Positions 44,548 to 55,481 are shown, numbered from the stretch's first letter. The stretch is DNA of 64,000 nucleotides from an uncultured Pelagibacteraceae bacterium (GCA_902591775.1 CACJBW010000003.1:1-64000), one strand, 5' to 3'. Notes: generated from the sequence alone by a model not told the origin. A program made the numbers and translations.

Positions 44548-45902
44548 TAGTTTAAATCTTTCACCCCAAGTAGTTTTAATTTTCTATGTAAAGCCGATCT
44601 TTCCATGCCTATAAATTTTGCAGTCTTTGAAATATTTCCACTGAATTTTTTTAATTGGGAAACTAAATATTGTTTTTCAAAACTTTCTCTAGCTTCTTTT
44701 AATGGAACAGTAAGAGTTTCTGTCACAGAGAACTCATTTTCAATTGATTTAGATAAAGATTCTTTAATTATATTCATTAACCTCTCGTTATCATCACCAG
44801 GTGACAGTATAGCAATTCTCTCTATCAAATTTCTTAATTCTCTGACATTTCCTGGCCAATCATAATTTAGTAAATAGTTATTATCATTAATCTTAAATTT
44901 TTTAAAATTATTAGCTTCACAGATATTTTTAATGAAATATTCTATTAATATTGGGATATCCTCAATTCTCTTGTTCAAAGGATCAATTTTAATATTAAAC
45001 ACGTTTAATCTATGGAATAAATCTTCTCTGAAATTTCCATTTCTAATCTCTTGTTGAGCATCTTTACTATTTGTACAAATTATTCTTACATCAACTTTAA
45101 TATCATGATTGCTATTAATCCTTTTAAATTTTTGATCTATTACAACTCTCAAAATCTTTGACTGAGTCTCGAGTGGTATTTCAGTAACTTCATCAATTAA
45201 TAACACTCCTCCTGATGCTTTCTCAAGTGCTCCATAAAAAATAGATCCATCTTTTTTTTCTTCACCAAATAATTCAAGTTCATACTTTTTTGCATCTAAA
45301 AGTGCACCATTTATAACTACAAATGGTCCATTATTTCTTTTAGAATTTTTATGAATTTTTCTTGAAATTAGTTCTTTACCTGAACCGGTAGGTCCAGAAA
45401 TAAAAATTCTGCTCTCAGATTTTGATAATTTATTTATCTGATCTTTAATTGACAAAATATTAGAACTTTTTCCAACTAATTCGAAAGTGTGAAAAAGTTT
45501 TGTATTTAATGTTTTATTTTCATTTTTTAAATTGTAATTCTCAACAGCTCTATTAACAAAATTTATTAGCCTCTCTTTATCAAATGGTTTTTGAATAAAT
45601 TCAAATGCACCAGATTTTAATGAATTGACCGCCATCTCTATATTTGCATGGCCAGAAATCATTATAACAGGTAAGTCTGGATTTTTTTTCTTTATATGAT
45701 CTAAAAGAAAGATACCATCATTATCACCTTTGTCTAACTTGACATCTATAATTGCAACATCAGGAAGTTTTTTGTCAATTTCAGTCAACGCTTGATTAAA
45801 ATTAGCCGCAAGTCTTGTCTTGTAACCAGCGTCATTAATTAATTCGTCTAAAATTAATCTAATATCTGCGTTATCATCTATTATTAAAATTTCAGCTGAC
45901 AT
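44547..45902 (-). CDS. ntrX: Response regulator NtrX
   Basis: NtrC-family response regulator, 451 aa. Receiver with D53 (VAIIDVKLDKG) and K in FIQKPFD; AAA+ domain with Walker A GPTGSGKE and Walker B GGVLLIDEVTEIP; C-terminal Fis-like helix-turn-helix (NISKTAKFIGMERSALHRKL). The GAFTGA loop needed to contact sigma-54 is missing: where it should be the sequence reads FGEEKKDGSIFYGALEKA. This agrees with a sigma-54-independent NtrX. One-base overlaps with ntrY and trkA. Confidence 0.9.
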   Translation of the reverse strand: MSAEILIIDDNADIRLILDELINDAGYKTRLAANFNQALTEIDKKLPDVAIIDVKLDKGDNDGIFLLDHIKKKNPDLPVIMISGHANIEMAVNSLKSGAFEFIQKPFDKERLINFVNRAVENYNLKNENKTLNTKLFHTFELVGKSSNILSIKDQINKLSKSESRIFISGPTGSGKELISRKIHKNSKRNNGPFVVINGALLDAKKYELELFGEEKKDGSIFYGALEKASGGVLLIDEVTEIPLETQSKILRVVIDQKFKRINSNHDIKVDVRIICTNSKDAQQEIRNGNFREDLFHRLNVFNIKIDPLNKRIEDIPILIEYFIKNICEANNFKKFKINDNNYLLNYDWPGNVRELRNLIERIAILSPGDDNERLMNIIKESLSKSIENEFSVTETLTVPLKEARESFEKQYLVSQLKKFSGNISKTAKFIGMERSALHRKLKLLGVKDLN

Positions 45903-47680
45903 TATTTTTTATATGGAATTATAATTTGGATTTTTGCACCATTTTTGTGATTTAAAAATTTAATTGATCCCTCATGATCACTAATTATTTTGTCTACAAT
46001 TGATAATCCTAATCCAGTTCCTTTTTCTTTAGTTGTAAAATAAGGTTTAATTATATCTTTGGTTTTTTTATGTTTGAAACCTGTTCCAGTATCAAAAATA
46101 TTTATGTTTATATAATCTCTTCTTTGTCTAATTTCTATATCTATATTTTTGTCAATTTTGCTATCTTTTGTTGCCTTTTCCTGAATACTTTCAAGAGAAT
46201 TTTTGATTAAGTTGAAAAATAGTCTATTGAACTGTTCATTATCAAATTTTAATATTGGTTCTTTTGCAAGATGATTAATAAGTCTGATTTGAATTGAATT
46301 GTCCAGTTTATTTACTAAATTAATGTTTTCATTAATTACTTGATTTAAATTATTTGGTTTAAATAATGGTTTTGGCATTCTTGCAAAATCAGAAAATTCA
46401 TTTACCAAATTTTCAATTTGTTTAATTTGTTTAAGTATAGTTTTAAGATTATTTAAATATTTATCTTGATTAAAACTTTCTATGTTGGGTAAATATTTAG
46501 TTTTAAGATTGTCTATTGTTAATTGAATCGGTGTTAAAGGGTTTTTGATTTCATGAGCTAATTTTCTAGCAACATTTTCCCAAGCCTCATGTCTTTCATT
46601 TGTAAGTAGTTTTTCTTGTTGATTTTTTAATCTATCAATCATTGAATTAAAATTTTTATTTAATCTTTCCATTTCTATATCTGCTTTTAAATCAGGTACT
46701 TTAGTATTTAGATTCCCTTTACCAATATTTTCTGAGGCAGTTATTAAATTATTAATTGATATAAAAAAACGAGATGAAAATCTTATTGCAATTGTTATTG
46801 ATAAAAAAAGTAAAAGCGTAACAAGAGTAATGTAAATTATAGCAAATGAAATTCTAATACCTAAATTCTGATTTTCTACTGTATAATAAAAATTTACTGC
46901 TTCCTCAGATTTTATTAAGTAATTAGAAATATTTTTATCTATATATTTTAACACATATAAAAATGTATTTTCATAATTAGAAAGTCTTACAACAGCTGCA
47001 GATTTATTTTCAAAAGTATTTATAATTTTTAATGGTCTATCATCATCTTTAACCATCTCCATAGCTTTATCTTCAATTTTTTTGTAAACCGAGTTTGCTG
47101 CTGATCTTAATAACATACCATCTTTATCTATTAAATGTAGTTGGTCTATGTCTCTTAAAAATCTCTGAGTATTTAATATAAGCTGATACCGATCAGGATC
47201 AGAGTTATACAATTCAGAGTATTTATTTAAATCAAATGCTATGAGCACAATTTCTGACTCTATTTTATTTCTTTTCTCATCAACATAGTTTTTAGCTATC
47301 TCATAGGAATTGTTTACAGCTGTAGTAATTTTTTTGTCAAAATATTTATCTAGGGCAAATGAAAAAATAAACAATGAAAAAACTGCAATTAATAAAGATG
47401 GAATTAATGTAAAAAGAGCAAAAGAAACAATATATTTTCTATTTGCAACAGAACCTCTTACATTGATATTATTTTTAATAGAATTTTTAATATCAATAAA
47501 TATTAATATAAAAAATAAAATTACCAAAATGACATTAGAAATAAGAAGAATTTCCAGGTTCTCTTCATTAAGTTTAATAAAACTTTTATTGATAAATGTT
47601 AAAAATGTAAGAAAACCTAAAGAAATAGTTAATATAAATATAACTATGATAAACAAATTTCTTTTTAACAAAGCAAACAT
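45902..47680 (-). CDS. ntrY: Sensor kinase NtrY
   Basis: Membrane histidine kinase partner of NtrX, 592 aa. Three to four N-terminal membrane segments, a periplasmic sensor region (about 115-275), a further membrane segment, a HAMP domain (SRFFISINNLITASENIGKG), the His site RKLAHEIKNPLTPIQL, and the ATPase domain with FNLIKNSLES, DTGTGF and GTGLGLSIVDKI. Linked to nitrogen or redox sensing in other alphaproteobacteria. Divergent from ispDF with a 37-bp gap. Confidence 0.9.
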   Translation of the reverse strand: MFALLKRNLFIIVIFILTISLGFLTFLTFINKSFIKLNEENLEILLISNVILVILFFILIFIDIKNSIKNNINVRGSVANRKYIVSFALFTLIPSLLIAVFSLFIFSFALDKYFDKKITTAVNNSYEIAKNYVDEKRNKIESEIVLIAFDLNKYSELYNSDPDRYQLILNTQRFLRDIDQLHLIDKDGMLLRSAANSVYKKIEDKAMEMVKDDDRPLKIINTFENKSAAVVRLSNYENTFLYVLKYIDKNISNYLIKSEEAVNFYYTVENQNLGIRISFAIIYITLVTLLLFLSITIAIRFSSRFFISINNLITASENIGKGNLNTKVPDLKADIEMERLNKNFNSMIDRLKNQQEKLLTNERHEAWENVARKLAHEIKNPLTPIQLTIDNLKTKYLPNIESFNQDKYLNNLKTILKQIKQIENLVNEFSDFARMPKPLFKPNNLNQVINENINLVNKLDNSIQIRLINHLAKEPILKFDNEQFNRLFFNLIKNSLESIQEKATKDSKIDKNIDIEIRQRRDYININIFDTGTGFKHKKTKDIIKPYFTTKEKGTGLGLSIVDKIISDHEGSIKFLNHKNGAKIQIIIPYKK

Positions 47681-47717
47681 AATTTAAAAATATATTACAA
47701 ATAATTTAATAACAATC

Positions 47718-48824
47718 ATGACTAATTGTTTTATACTACTAGCAGCTGGCAAAGGTAAGAGATTTAAATCAAATAATCCAAAACAATTTACAAATTATAT
47801 AAATAAACCCTTATTTATGCATTCAGTAGATAAGGCATTAAAGTCAAGGTTATTTAAATCAATAATAATTGTATCAAATATTCCAATTAAAAATATTAAA
47901 AATAAATCTATTAAAGTAATTAAAGGTGGTAAAGAAAGATATTTATCATCGCAAAAAGCATTAAATTTTATAAAAAATAAGAAATTTATAAATGTTTTTA
48001 TACACGATGCTGCGAGACCAAATTTTTCAATTAAATTATTAAAAAAACTTAATTCAAATCTAAAAAAAAATAAGGCGGTAGTACCTTATGTTACAACAGA
48101 CAGTTCAATAAAATATAAAATTAAAAATGAAATTCAGAATTTAAATAGAGAGAATTTGTTACTTACTCAGACACCACAATGTTTTAATTTTAAAACTTTG
48201 TTTAATCTATCCAAATTAAATAATACAAAAATTACTGATGAGGCAACATTATTTTTAGACAATAAAAAAAAAATAAAATTTATAAAAGGTGAAGAAAATA
48301 ATTTTAAAATTACAACAAAGTCTGACTTAAATAAAATCAATATTCGAAATTTTTATGGAATTGGATTTGATATACATAAATTAATTAAAAACAAAAAATT
48401 ATACCTTGGGGGAATAAAAATTCCATTCCATTCTGGTCTTCAAGGTCATTCGGATGGAGATGTAATTATACATGCCATAATAGATGGACTACTTGGTGCT
48501 ATGAGAAAAAAAGATATTGGAACTTTTTATCCAAGTAACAAAAGAAAATTTCAAAATATAAGATCACCCAATATGTTGTCTCCTATTTTGAAAAAACTTG
48601 ATAATGAGGGATATTTTATAAATAATGTTGATATAAATTTAATTTGTGAAAAACCTAAAGTCTCAAAATATAGAGAAAAAATTATTATTTCATTGTCTAA
48701 TTTGCTTAACATAAATAAAAATCAAATTAATTTAAAAGGTAAAACAGTTGAAAAATTGGGTTTGATTGGAAAAGAGAAGGCTATCGCATGTGAAGTGATA
48801 GTGTCTTTAAATTATTATGCTTAA
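47718..48824 (+). CDS. ispDF: Bifunctional IspD/IspF isoprenoid enzyme
   Basis: Two steps of the MEP pathway in one 368-residue chain. IspD part (1-210): LLAAGKGKRFKSNNPKQF, DAARPNFS, TTDSSIKY, LLTQTPQ. IspF part (212-368): GIGFDIHKL with metal ligands D and H, GLQGHSDGDVIIHAIIDGLLGA, and INLKGKTVEKLGLIGK. The fusion is common in alphaproteobacteria. Its stop overlaps pgpA by 8 bp. Confidence 0.93.
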   Translation: MTNCFILLAAGKGKRFKSNNPKQFTNYINKPLFMHSVDKALKSRLFKSIIIVSNIPIKNIKNKSIKVIKGGKERYLSSQKALNFIKNKKFINVFIHDAARPNFSIKLLKKLNSNLKKNKAVVPYVTTDSSIKYKIKNEIQNLNRENLLLTQTPQCFNFKTLFNLSKLNNTKITDEATLFLDNKKKIKFIKGEENNFKITTKSDLNKINIRNFYGIGFDIHKLIKNKKLYLGGIKIPFHSGLQGHSDGDVIIHAIIDGLLGAMRKKDIGTFYPSNKRKFQNIRSPNMLSPILKKLDNEGYFINNVDINLICEKPKVSKYREKIIISLSNLLNINKNQINLKGKTVEKLGLIGKEKAIACEVIVSLNYYA

Positions 48825-49311
48825 AAAAATAAATGCTTTATTTGTTACAATGTTTGGCATTGGAAAATTGCCAAGAATACCTGGGAGTTATGCATCTTTA
48901 GTAACTGTTATCTTTCTATATATATCATTTCATATTTTTTCTGTTCCAGCAGATACTTTTTTGTTTTTATTAGTATGTATTTTTATAATTTCACTTTTTG
49001 CAGTAAATTTTTTTATTAAAGATTTGACAAATAAAGATCCAAAAGAAGTAGTTATTGACGAGTTTATTGGTCAATCAATACCAATTTGCCTTTATGAAAT
49101 TGCGCATAAAGAACCAACAGATCCAGCAAGGGTGCTAACCTTTTATTTTATAATGTTTATTCTTTTTAGAATTTTTGATATCACAAAACCCTACCCTGTT
49201 AGTTATTACGATAAAAACTTTAAGAATAGCTTTGGTGTTATAATGGATGATGTTTGTGCTGGGTTATACGTGGTTGCAATCCTTGTCTTTTATATGATTA
49301 TAACTACATGA
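48817..49311 (+). CDS. pgpA: Phosphatidylglycerophosphatase A
   Basis: Membrane enzyme that dephosphorylates phosphatidylglycerophosphate, 164 aa with three to four membrane segments. Motifs FGIGKLPRIPGSYASL, DEFIGQSIP and FRIFDITKPYPVSYYD are those of PgpA. It overlaps the genes on both sides (8 bp with ispDF, ATGA with the CinA-like gene). Confidence 0.88.
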   Translation: MLKKINALFVTMFGIGKLPRIPGSYASLVTVIFLYISFHIFSVPADTFLFLLVCIFIISLFAVNFFIKDLTNKDPKEVVIDEFIGQSIPICLYEIAHKEPTDPARVLTFYFIMFILFRIFDITKPYPVSYYDKNFKNSFGVIMDDVCAGLYVVAILVFYMIITT

Positions 49312-49778
49312 GCAGTTTATCCTTAAAAATTGTAAAGCTACTAACTAAGAAAAAATTAACATTATCATTTGCTGAATCTTGCACTGGTGGACTTTTGGCT
49401 AGTTCAATTACTTCTATAAGTGGATCGTCTAAAGTATTTAATATGGGATTTGTGACCTATTCAAATAATGCAAAAATAAAATTACTTAAAGTTCCGGAAA
49501 AAACTATTGCCAAGTACGGAGCAGTTAGCCATGAAACCTGTCTATCTATGGTTAAAAATTTAAGTAAAATTAGTAAATCAAATATATCAATCTCTATCAC
49601 GGGTGTTGCTGGACCAAATGGCGGAACAAAAGAAAAACCAATTGGACTAGTTTACATAGGACTTAAAAAAGGAAGTAAAATAATCATAAAGAAAAACTTA
49701 TTTAAAAGTAAAAATAGAATTTCAATTCAAAAGGCAACTGTCAAGCAAGTTCTTAAAATGATTTTAAATATATTATAA
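49308..49778 (+). CDS. pncC: CinA C-terminal amidase (PncC, NMN amidohydrolase-like)
   Basis: Stand-alone CinA C-terminal domain, 156 aa from the ATG at 49308, which overlaps the pgpA stop (ATGA); the ORF-track start at 49254 lies in pgpA and is not supported. Motifs SFAESCTGGLLASSITSISG, NMGFVTYSNNAK, YGAVSHETC and TGVAGPNGGTKEKP are the family set. PncC-type enzymes deamidate nicotinamide mononucleotide to nicotinate mononucleotide. Convergent with the COQ10-like gene, 6-bp overlap. Confidence 0.87.
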   Translation: MSSLSLKIVKLLTKKKLTLSFAESCTGGLLASSITSISGSSKVFNMGFVTYSNNAKIKLLKVPEKTIAKYGAVSHETCLSMVKNLSKISKSNISISITGVAGPNGGTKEKPIGLVYIGLKKGSKIIIKKNLFKSKNRISIQKATVKQVLKMILNIL

Positions 49779-50210
49779 ACTTTCGGCTCTTTTCTGAAAT
49801 GCATCAGCTATTTTTTCAAGACCAAATTGAAAAGATTTGGTCATTAAAATATTCAAAAATTTATTTTTAATTTCAAAATCTACATCAAAAGTCACCTCGG
49901 TTAAATCTCCTTGCTCTTGAAATTTCCAATTATTTTCTAAATAATTTAAAGGACCATCTATATTTGTTACAAAAATTGTGTCATCTTTTTTATTAAATTT
50001 TACATCGCTTTTATAGGTATCTACAAAAGGCCCTTTTCCAATTGTTAGATCTGCAACAATAAGTGTTAGATCTCCTTTTTGTTTTCTTTCATGTACTTTT
50101 GAACCCTGACAGAATGGAACAAATTCAGGGTATTTTTCAATATCTAAAACGAACTCTATAAGTTTGTCTTTTTTGTTATCAATTAATCTCTTAACTGATG
50201 CTTTTGGCAT
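49773..50210 (-). CDS. START-domain protein, COQ10/RatA family
   Basis: A 145-residue lipid-pocket protein of the polyketide cyclase/START fold. Motifs FVLDIEKYPEFVPFCQGSKV and the C-terminal FQFGLEKIADAFQKRAESL mark the COQ10/RatA group. In Rhodobacter and yeast, relatives bind ubiquinone; the E. coli member RatA acts on ribosomes. Which role applies here is open. It is coupled to lipA by a one-base overlap. Confidence 0.85.
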   Translation of the reverse strand: MPKASVKRLIDNKKDKLIEFVLDIEKYPEFVPFCQGSKVHERKQKGDLTLIVADLTIGKGPFVDTYKSDVKFNKKDDTIFVTNIDGPLNYLENNWKFQEQGDLTEVTFDVDFEIKNKFLNILMTKSFQFGLEKIADAFQKRAESL

Positions 50211-51142
50211 TAATGAATATTTTTTCTTTTTTTTTTTAGTTTATTAAAATCTTCGTCAGCATGATAAGAAGATCTTGTTAAAGGTGATGAAGAAACTAAT
50301 AAAAATCCTTTAGATTTTGCTATTAATCCTAGCTCTTTAAATTCATCTGGATGGTAATACCTTTTTAATGGAAAGTGCTTGGCCGAAGGTTGGAGATATT
50401 GACCTATAGTTAAGAAATCAACTTCTGCAGATCTTAGATCTTCCATAACTTGAATTAACTCATCTTTTGTTTCTCCAAATCCAACCATTATTCCTGATTT
50501 TGTAAAAACATTTTTATTGAATTTTTTTGAATTTTTTAAAAGTTCTAATGAACCAAAATATCTTGCCCCCGGTCTAACTTTTACGTAAAGACTTGGCACC
50601 GTTTCAATATTGTGATTAAAAACATCTGGGTTTGCTTCCAATACTCTTTTATAAGCCTCTCCTTTTCTTAAAAAATCAGGCGTTAAGACTTCAATTGTAG
50701 TATTTGGATTTTTTTTTCTTGTTGCAACAATAACATCGTGAAAATGATTTGAACCACCATCAGAAAGATCATCTCTATCGACAGAAGTTATTACCACATG
50801 TCTTAAACTTAATTTTTTAACTGCATTAGCTATTTTAATTGGCTCGTATTGATCTAGTTTTTCTGGCTTTCCTGTTCTTACGTCACAAAACGCACAAGCT
50901 CTTGTGCATGTATCGCCCATTATCATTAGAGTTGCGTGCCTTTTGCTCCAGCATTCAGTAATATTAGGGCAGTTTGCTTCTTGGCAAACTGTTACAAGAT
51001 TATCTTTATTTACTACCGTTTTGGTTAAAAAAAATTCTTTGCTGTTTAGAAGCTTCGACCTAATCCATTCAGGTTTTTTTTTGATAGGATTAATAGGCTT
51101 ATTTACTTTTTCAGGATGTCTTGGTCTATTTTTGATTTCCAT
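50210..51142 (-). CDS. lipA: Lipoyl synthase
   Basis: Radical-SAM enzyme that inserts two sulfurs into octanoyl groups on lipoyl domains, 310 aa. Both iron-sulfur sites are visible: [12 protein letters not shown] (auxiliary cluster) and CTRACAFC (radical SAM), plus the C-terminal RSSYHAD with the Ser ligand. It overlaps the FtsB-like gene by 17 bp. Confidence 0.95.
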   Translation of the reverse strand: MEIKNRPRHPEKVNKPINPIKKKPEWIRSKLLNSKEFFLTKTVVNKDNLVTVCQEANCPNITECWSKRHATLMIMGDTCTRACAFCDVRTGKPEKLDQYEPIKIANAVKKLSLRHVVITSVDRDDLSDGGSNHFHDVIVATRKKNPNTTIEVLTPDFLRKGEAYKRVLEANPDVFNHNIETVPSLYVKVRPGARYFGSLELLKNSKKFNKNVFTKSGIMVGFGETKDELIQVMEDLRSAEVDFLTIGQYLQPSAKHFPLKRYYHPDEFKELGLIAKSKGFLLVSSSPLTRSSYHADEDFNKLKKKRKNIH

Positions 51143-51434
51143 TTTCTCTAATTATATAGGTAGTCTCTCCTTCTTTTCCAAATAAAAATTTTTCTCTAAT
51201 TAATATTTCAATGAAATCTAAGTCTATGTTTTCAGTTAAAAGTGAATTTTTATGCTCTAAATCTGCTATTTTTTTAGTTAAGACAATTTGATCGTTTTTT
51301 AGTTGCTTGTAATTATCTTTCTTTTCCATGTAAGAAATCAGACCTCTTTCACCATCCAATAAATTAAAAAAAAAATATATAAAAAGAAATGTAATCATTA
51401 AGATGAGATAGTTTTTTTTGAATTTGTCTAACAT
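51126..51434 (-). CDS. ftsB: FtsB/DivIC-family septum protein
   Basis: A 102-residue protein with one membrane segment ([18 protein letters not shown]) followed by a coiled coil ([23 protein letters not shown]) and a conserved C-terminal [16 protein letters not shown]. This is the layout of FtsB/DivIC, part of the divisome. Placement just after eno is the standard FtsB position in many proteobacteria. Confidence 0.82.
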   Translation of the reverse strand: MLDKFKKNYLILMITFLFIYFFFNLLDGERGLISYMEKKDNYKQLKNDQIVLTKKIADLEHKNSLLTENIDLDFIEILIREKFLFGKEGETTYIIRENGNQK

Positions 51435-52693
51435 TAATTTATTTTATTCATTTTGGCAGATCTACCAAGATTTTCTTCTATACGAATTAATTGATTATAT
51501 TTTGCTATTCTCTCAGATCTAGCAAGAGATCCAGTTTTGATTTGATTAGAATTAGTACCTACTGCTAAATCAGCAATAAATGTATCTTCAGTATCTCCTG
51601 ATCTATGTGAGACGATTGTTTTAAAACCAATAAGTTGAGCAAATTTAATTACTTCTAACGTTTCGGTAACAGTACCTATTTGGTTCAATTTTATTAAAAT
51701 GCTATTTGCAGACAAATTTAAAAAGCCTATTTTTAATCTTTCAAGATTTGTAACAAAAAGATCATCACCTATAATTTGTGTTTTGTTATTTGTTTGTTTT
51801 ACAAATTTCGACCATGCCTTCCAGTCATCTTCACCAAATGGATCCTCGATTGACTTTATTTGATATTTTTTAACAAGTTGTAAATATTTTTTAATTGATT
51901 GATCAACACTTATGTAGTTTTTAGAATGAATTGAATATTTGCCTTTTTTAATTAATTCATTGGCTGCAACATCTAAACAAATAGATATATCTTTACCATT
52001 TTTAAAACCTGATTTTTTGATCGCTTGAACTATAAGCTTTAAAGCACTCTCATTATCACTTATCATTGGTGCAAAACCACCTTCATCACCTACATTAATA
52101 GAGTGACCTGCATTTTTTAATAATTCTTTTAAATTGTTTATTACTAAAAAACACATTCTGACAGCATCATTAAATGATTTTGCCTTATCAGGTCTAATCA
52201 TAAACTCTTGGATTCTAAGGCCATTGTCGGCATGTGCACCTCCATTAATAATATTCATTAAAGGATAAGGGAGTTTAAAATTTTTTTTAACAATAAAATT
52301 TTTATATAAAGGTATTTTTTTAACTTTTGCTGATAATTTTTTTATAGCCATGGATACAGCTAATATTGTGTTCGCACCTAACTTTGTTTTTTGTTTTGTG
52401 CCATCTAATTTTATGAGAATGCTATCTATTCTCTCTTGGTCATGGATGTTTTGATTTTTTAATTTTTTTGAAATTAATTTATTAACAGTTGCAACTGGTA
52501 TTAAAACACTTTTTCCTAAGTATTTTTTATTACTCTTATCTCTTTTTTCATAGGCCTCAAAAGTTCCTGTTGAAGCACCTGAAGGACAAATTGCTGATGC
52601 ACTTAAATTATTTGAAAATACCTCAGCCTCAATAGTGGGATTTCCTCTACTATCATAAACCTGTCTGGCTACAACTCTTTTGATTTTGCTCAT
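51434..52693 (-). CDS. eno: Enolase
   Basis: Glycolytic 2-phosphoglycerate dehydratase, 419 aa. Motifs ARQVYDSRGNPTIEAEV, SGASTGTFEAYEKRD, MNIINGGAHADNGLRIQEFM, GDEGGFAP, KSIEDPFGEDDW and VSHRSGDTEDTFIADLAVG. The catalytic Lys is in SILIKLNQIGTVTE. Three bases after kdsA. Confidence 0.96.
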   Translation of the reverse strand: MSKIKRVVARQVYDSRGNPTIEAEVFSNNLSASAICPSGASTGTFEAYEKRDKSNKKYLGKSVLIPVATVNKLISKKLKNQNIHDQERIDSILIKLDGTKQKTKLGANTILAVSMAIKKLSAKVKKIPLYKNFIVKKNFKLPYPLMNIINGGAHADNGLRIQEFMIRPDKAKSFNDAVRMCFLVINNLKELLKNAGHSINVGDEGGFAPMISDNESALKLIVQAIKKSGFKNGKDISICLDVAANELIKKGKYSIHSKNYISVDQSIKKYLQLVKKYQIKSIEDPFGEDDWKAWSKFVKQTNNKTQIIGDDLFVTNLERLKIGFLNLSANSILIKLNQIGTVTETLEVIKFAQLIGFKTIVSHRSGDTEDTFIADLAVGTNSNQIKTGSLARSERIAKYNQLIRIEENLGRSAKMNKIN

Positions 52694-52696
52694 TAA

Positions 52697-53521
52697 TTAC
52701 TTTTTAACTAAATTATCAATTTCTACAATTTGATTAATTAGCTCGTCTAATTTGTCTAAAGGGACCATGTTTGGACCATCTGATGGAGCATTATCAGGGT
52801 CTTGATGTGTTTCCAAAAAAATAGCTGCAACGCCTACTGCAACTGCTGCTCTTGATAAATACTCAACAAATTCTCTTTGACCACCACTTTTTTCGCCTAG
52901 ACCACCAGGTTGTTGCACTGAATGAGTTCCATCGAATACCACTGGATAACCATTTTTTGCCATGATGGGAATAGATCTCATATCTGAGACCAATGTATTA
53001 TAACCAAAGCTAGCACCTCTTTCTGTGACTAAAATATTTTTATTCCCACTGTCTGAAATTTTTTTTGTTACATTCACCATATCCCATGGTGCTAGGAATT
53101 GACCTTTTTTTACATTAATAATTTTATTGGTTTTAGCAGCAGCAATTAATAAATCTGTTTGCCTACAAAGAAATGCTGGTATCTGAATAACATCTACGTG
53201 TTTAGAAACTAGGGAACATTGTTCTTCATTATGTATATCAGTTAAAACAGGCACGTTAATTTCTTTTTTGATTTTATCAAATACAGGCAGAGAGTTTTCT
53301 AAACCAGCTCCTCTTTTGCCTTTCAAGCTTGTTCTATTAGCCTTATCAAATGAAGTTTTATAAATAAATCCAATATTGTACTTTGTTGTGATTTCTTTAA
53401 TTTTACCTGCAATGTCCAAAGCATGTTGTTCTGTTTCTAGTTGGCAAGGTCCAGAAATAAGACAAATTTTATTCTTATTTGAAATTTCTATACCGTTACA
53501 ATTAACTATTTTATTTTCCAT
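52697..53521 (-). CDS. kdsA: KDO-8-phosphate synthase
   Basis: Joins phosphoenolpyruvate and arabinose-5-phosphate for lipopolysaccharide, 274 aa. Motifs [39 protein letters not shown] and [12 protein letters not shown]. It lies after pyrG (11-bp overlap) and before eno, whose product phosphoenolpyruvate it uses. Confidence 0.94.
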   Translation of the reverse strand: MENKIVNCNGIEISNKNKICLISGPCQLETEQHALDIAGKIKEITTKYNIGFIYKTSFDKANRTSLKGKRGAGLENSLPVFDKIKKEINVPVLTDIHNEEQCSLVSKHVDVIQIPAFLCRQTDLLIAAAKTNKIINVKKGQFLAPWDMVNVTKKISDSGNKNILVTERGASFGYNTLVSDMRSIPIMAKNGYPVVFDGTHSVQQPGGLGEKSGGQREFVEYLSRAAVAVGVAAIFLETHQDPDNAPSDGPNMVPLDKLDELINQIVEIDNLVKK

Positions 53522-55133
53522 TAAAAGATTTTGCAGCTTTAATAAATGATGAGAATAGAGGATGGGGATTCAAAGGTCTAGATTTAAATTCTGGATGAAA
53601 CTGAACTCCAATAAACCATGGATGATTTTTAAGTTCAATAATTTCAGGTAATTGATTATCCGGAGAAATTCCTGAAAACATCAAACCTTTTTTTTCAAAT
53701 TTTTGCATTAAATTTATATTGACCTCATATCTATGTCTGTGTCTCTCTTTAATCATATTAGATTTATAAATACTTTTTATGGCAGAATTATTTCTTAATT
53801 TTGCCTCATATAGACCTAATCTCATTGTTCCTCCCAAGTTTTTATCAGTCCCTTTTATAATCTTTCCATCTTTGTTCCATTCATCAATTAATCCTATTAC
53901 TGGAAAACAACTTTTATCTAACTCACTAGAGCCAGCTTTTTTAATTTTTAATCTATTTCTTGCAAACTCAATCATTGCCATTTGCATTCCAAAACAAATA
54001 CCTAGAAAAGGTATTTTTCTCTCTCTGGCATATCTAATAGCCTCAATTTTTCCCTCTGTTCCTCTCTTACCAAATCCACCTGGTATCAATATCCCTGATA
54101 CATTCTTTAATATTGATTTAATTTCTTTTGATCTAAGTTTATCTGACTCAATTCTTATTACGTTAACTTTAACTTTATTTGAAATTCCCCCATGCGTAAG
54201 AGCTTCATCAAGTGATTTATAAGCATCTTTTAAGTTTACATATTTGCCTATGATAGCAATATTTACTGTTCTTTTAGTTTTTAAAACTATATTTGTAATT
54301 TTTTTCCAAGGTAGTAAGTTTGGCCTTTTTCTTGATTTTATTTTAAAGAATTTTAAGACTTGCTTATCTAATTTTTGATTAAAGAAACTTATTGGAGCCT
54401 CATAAATAGTTTTTACATCAACTGTTTCTATAACATTAGCAATATCCACATTGCAAAATAAGGATATTTTTCTTCTTTGATCTAAAGGAATAGACTGTTG
54501 AGATCTACAGATGACTATATCGGGTTGAATTCCTATACTTCTTAATTCTTTAACAGAATGTTGTGTTGGCTTTGTTTTAATTTCATCTGAAGATTTTAAA
54601 AAAGGAACAAATGTTAAATGAATAAATAATGATTTTGATCTTCCATTATCATTTGAAAACTGTCTTATAGCTTCTAAAAATGGTAAACTTTCAATGTCAC
54701 CAACTGTTCCTCCAATTTCACAAATTACAAAATCTTCATTTGTTATATCTTTTTTTATAAACTCTTTAATTCTATCTGTAACATGTGGAATTACTTGAAC
54801 TGTTTTTCCGAGATAACCTCCTCTTCTTTCTTTTTTTATTATATCACTATAAATTCTACCTGTAGTAATGTTGTCAGATTGTTTGGCTGAAATATTTGTG
54901 AATCTTTCGTAATGTCCTAAATCTAAATCAGTCTCAGCCCCATCGTCAGTTACAAAAACTTCACCATGTTGAAAAGGACTCATTGTTCCTGGATCTACAT
55001 TTAAATATGGATCCATTTTTCTTATTCTCACCTTATATCCTTGTGATCTAAGTAAATATCCAAGCGATGCTGATGATAAACCTTTACCAAGTGATGATAC
55101 CACGCCGCCAGTGACAAATATATATCGCGCCAT
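53511..55133 (-). CDS. pyrG: CTP synthase
   Basis: Amidates UTP to CTP, 540 aa. Synthetase domain with [20 protein letters not shown] and [20 protein letters not shown]; glutaminase domain with nucleophile Cys in [18 protein letters not shown] and [12 protein letters not shown]. Full length. Confidence 0.96.
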   Translation of the reverse strand: MARYIFVTGGVVSSLGKGLSSASLGYLLRSQGYKVRIRKMDPYLNVDPGTMSPFQHGEVFVTDDGAETDLDLGHYERFTNISAKQSDNITTGRIYSDIIKKERRGGYLGKTVQVIPHVTDRIKEFIKKDITNEDFVICEIGGTVGDIESLPFLEAIRQFSNDNGRSKSLFIHLTFVPFLKSSDEIKTKPTQHSVKELRSIGIQPDIVICRSQQSIPLDQRRKISLFCNVDIANVIETVDVKTIYEAPISFFNQKLDKQVLKFFKIKSRKRPNLLPWKKITNIVLKTKRTVNIAIIGKYVNLKDAYKSLDEALTHGGISNKVKVNVIRIESDKLRSKEIKSILKNVSGILIPGGFGKRGTEGKIEAIRYARERKIPFLGICFGMQMAMIEFARNRLKIKKAGSSELDKSCFPVIGLIDEWNKDGKIIKGTDKNLGGTMRLGLYEAKLRNNSAIKSIYKSNMIKERHRHRYEVNINLMQKFEKKGLMFSGISPDNQLPEIIELKNHPWFIGVQFHPEFKSRPLNPHPLFSSFIKAAKSFNGK

Positions 55134-55173
55134 GGAATTATGTTATAGCCAATGATTTATAAAAATGAAAGTA

Positions 55174-55476
55174 TTAATTATTATTTTCTGGTAATTTAGG
55201 AGCATCATCTGCATTTTCTTCTATTTTATCAATCACAGAAGTGCTTGAAGGAAGATCCCCTCGTGAAATAATAGTTAATCCTAAGCTACAAATTATGAAT
55301 AATGTTGCAACAATAGCCGTTGCTTTAGTCATAAAATTACCAGCCGACCTTGAAAACATAAAATTATCTTGAGATACTCCAATACCCAAAGCTCCACCTT
55401 CAGATTTTTGGAACAAAACCAGCAATACTAGAATTGCCGCTAATATTATATTTATAATTAATAGTATGTTTTCCAC
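55174..55476 (-). CDS. secG: Preprotein translocase subunit SecG
   Basis: Small membrane subunit of SecYEG, 100 aa, two membrane helices with the conserved link LFQKSEGGALGIGVS and FMTKATAIVATLFI. The position next to tpiA is the standard one in many bacteria. Confidence 0.92.
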   Translation of the reverse strand: MENILLIINIILAAILVLLVLFQKSEGGALGIGVSQDNFMFSRSAGNFMTKATAIVATLFIICSLGLTIISRGDLPSSTSVIDKIEENADDAPKLPENNN

Positions 55477-55481
55477 GACGC

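Noticed and set aside
47310-47687. 125-aa plus-strand ORF opposite the ntrY N terminus
   Set aside because: Reflection of membrane segments of NtrY; no motif.
53779-54222. 147-aa plus-strand ORF opposite pyrG
   Set aside because: Shadow of conserved CTP synthase sequence.
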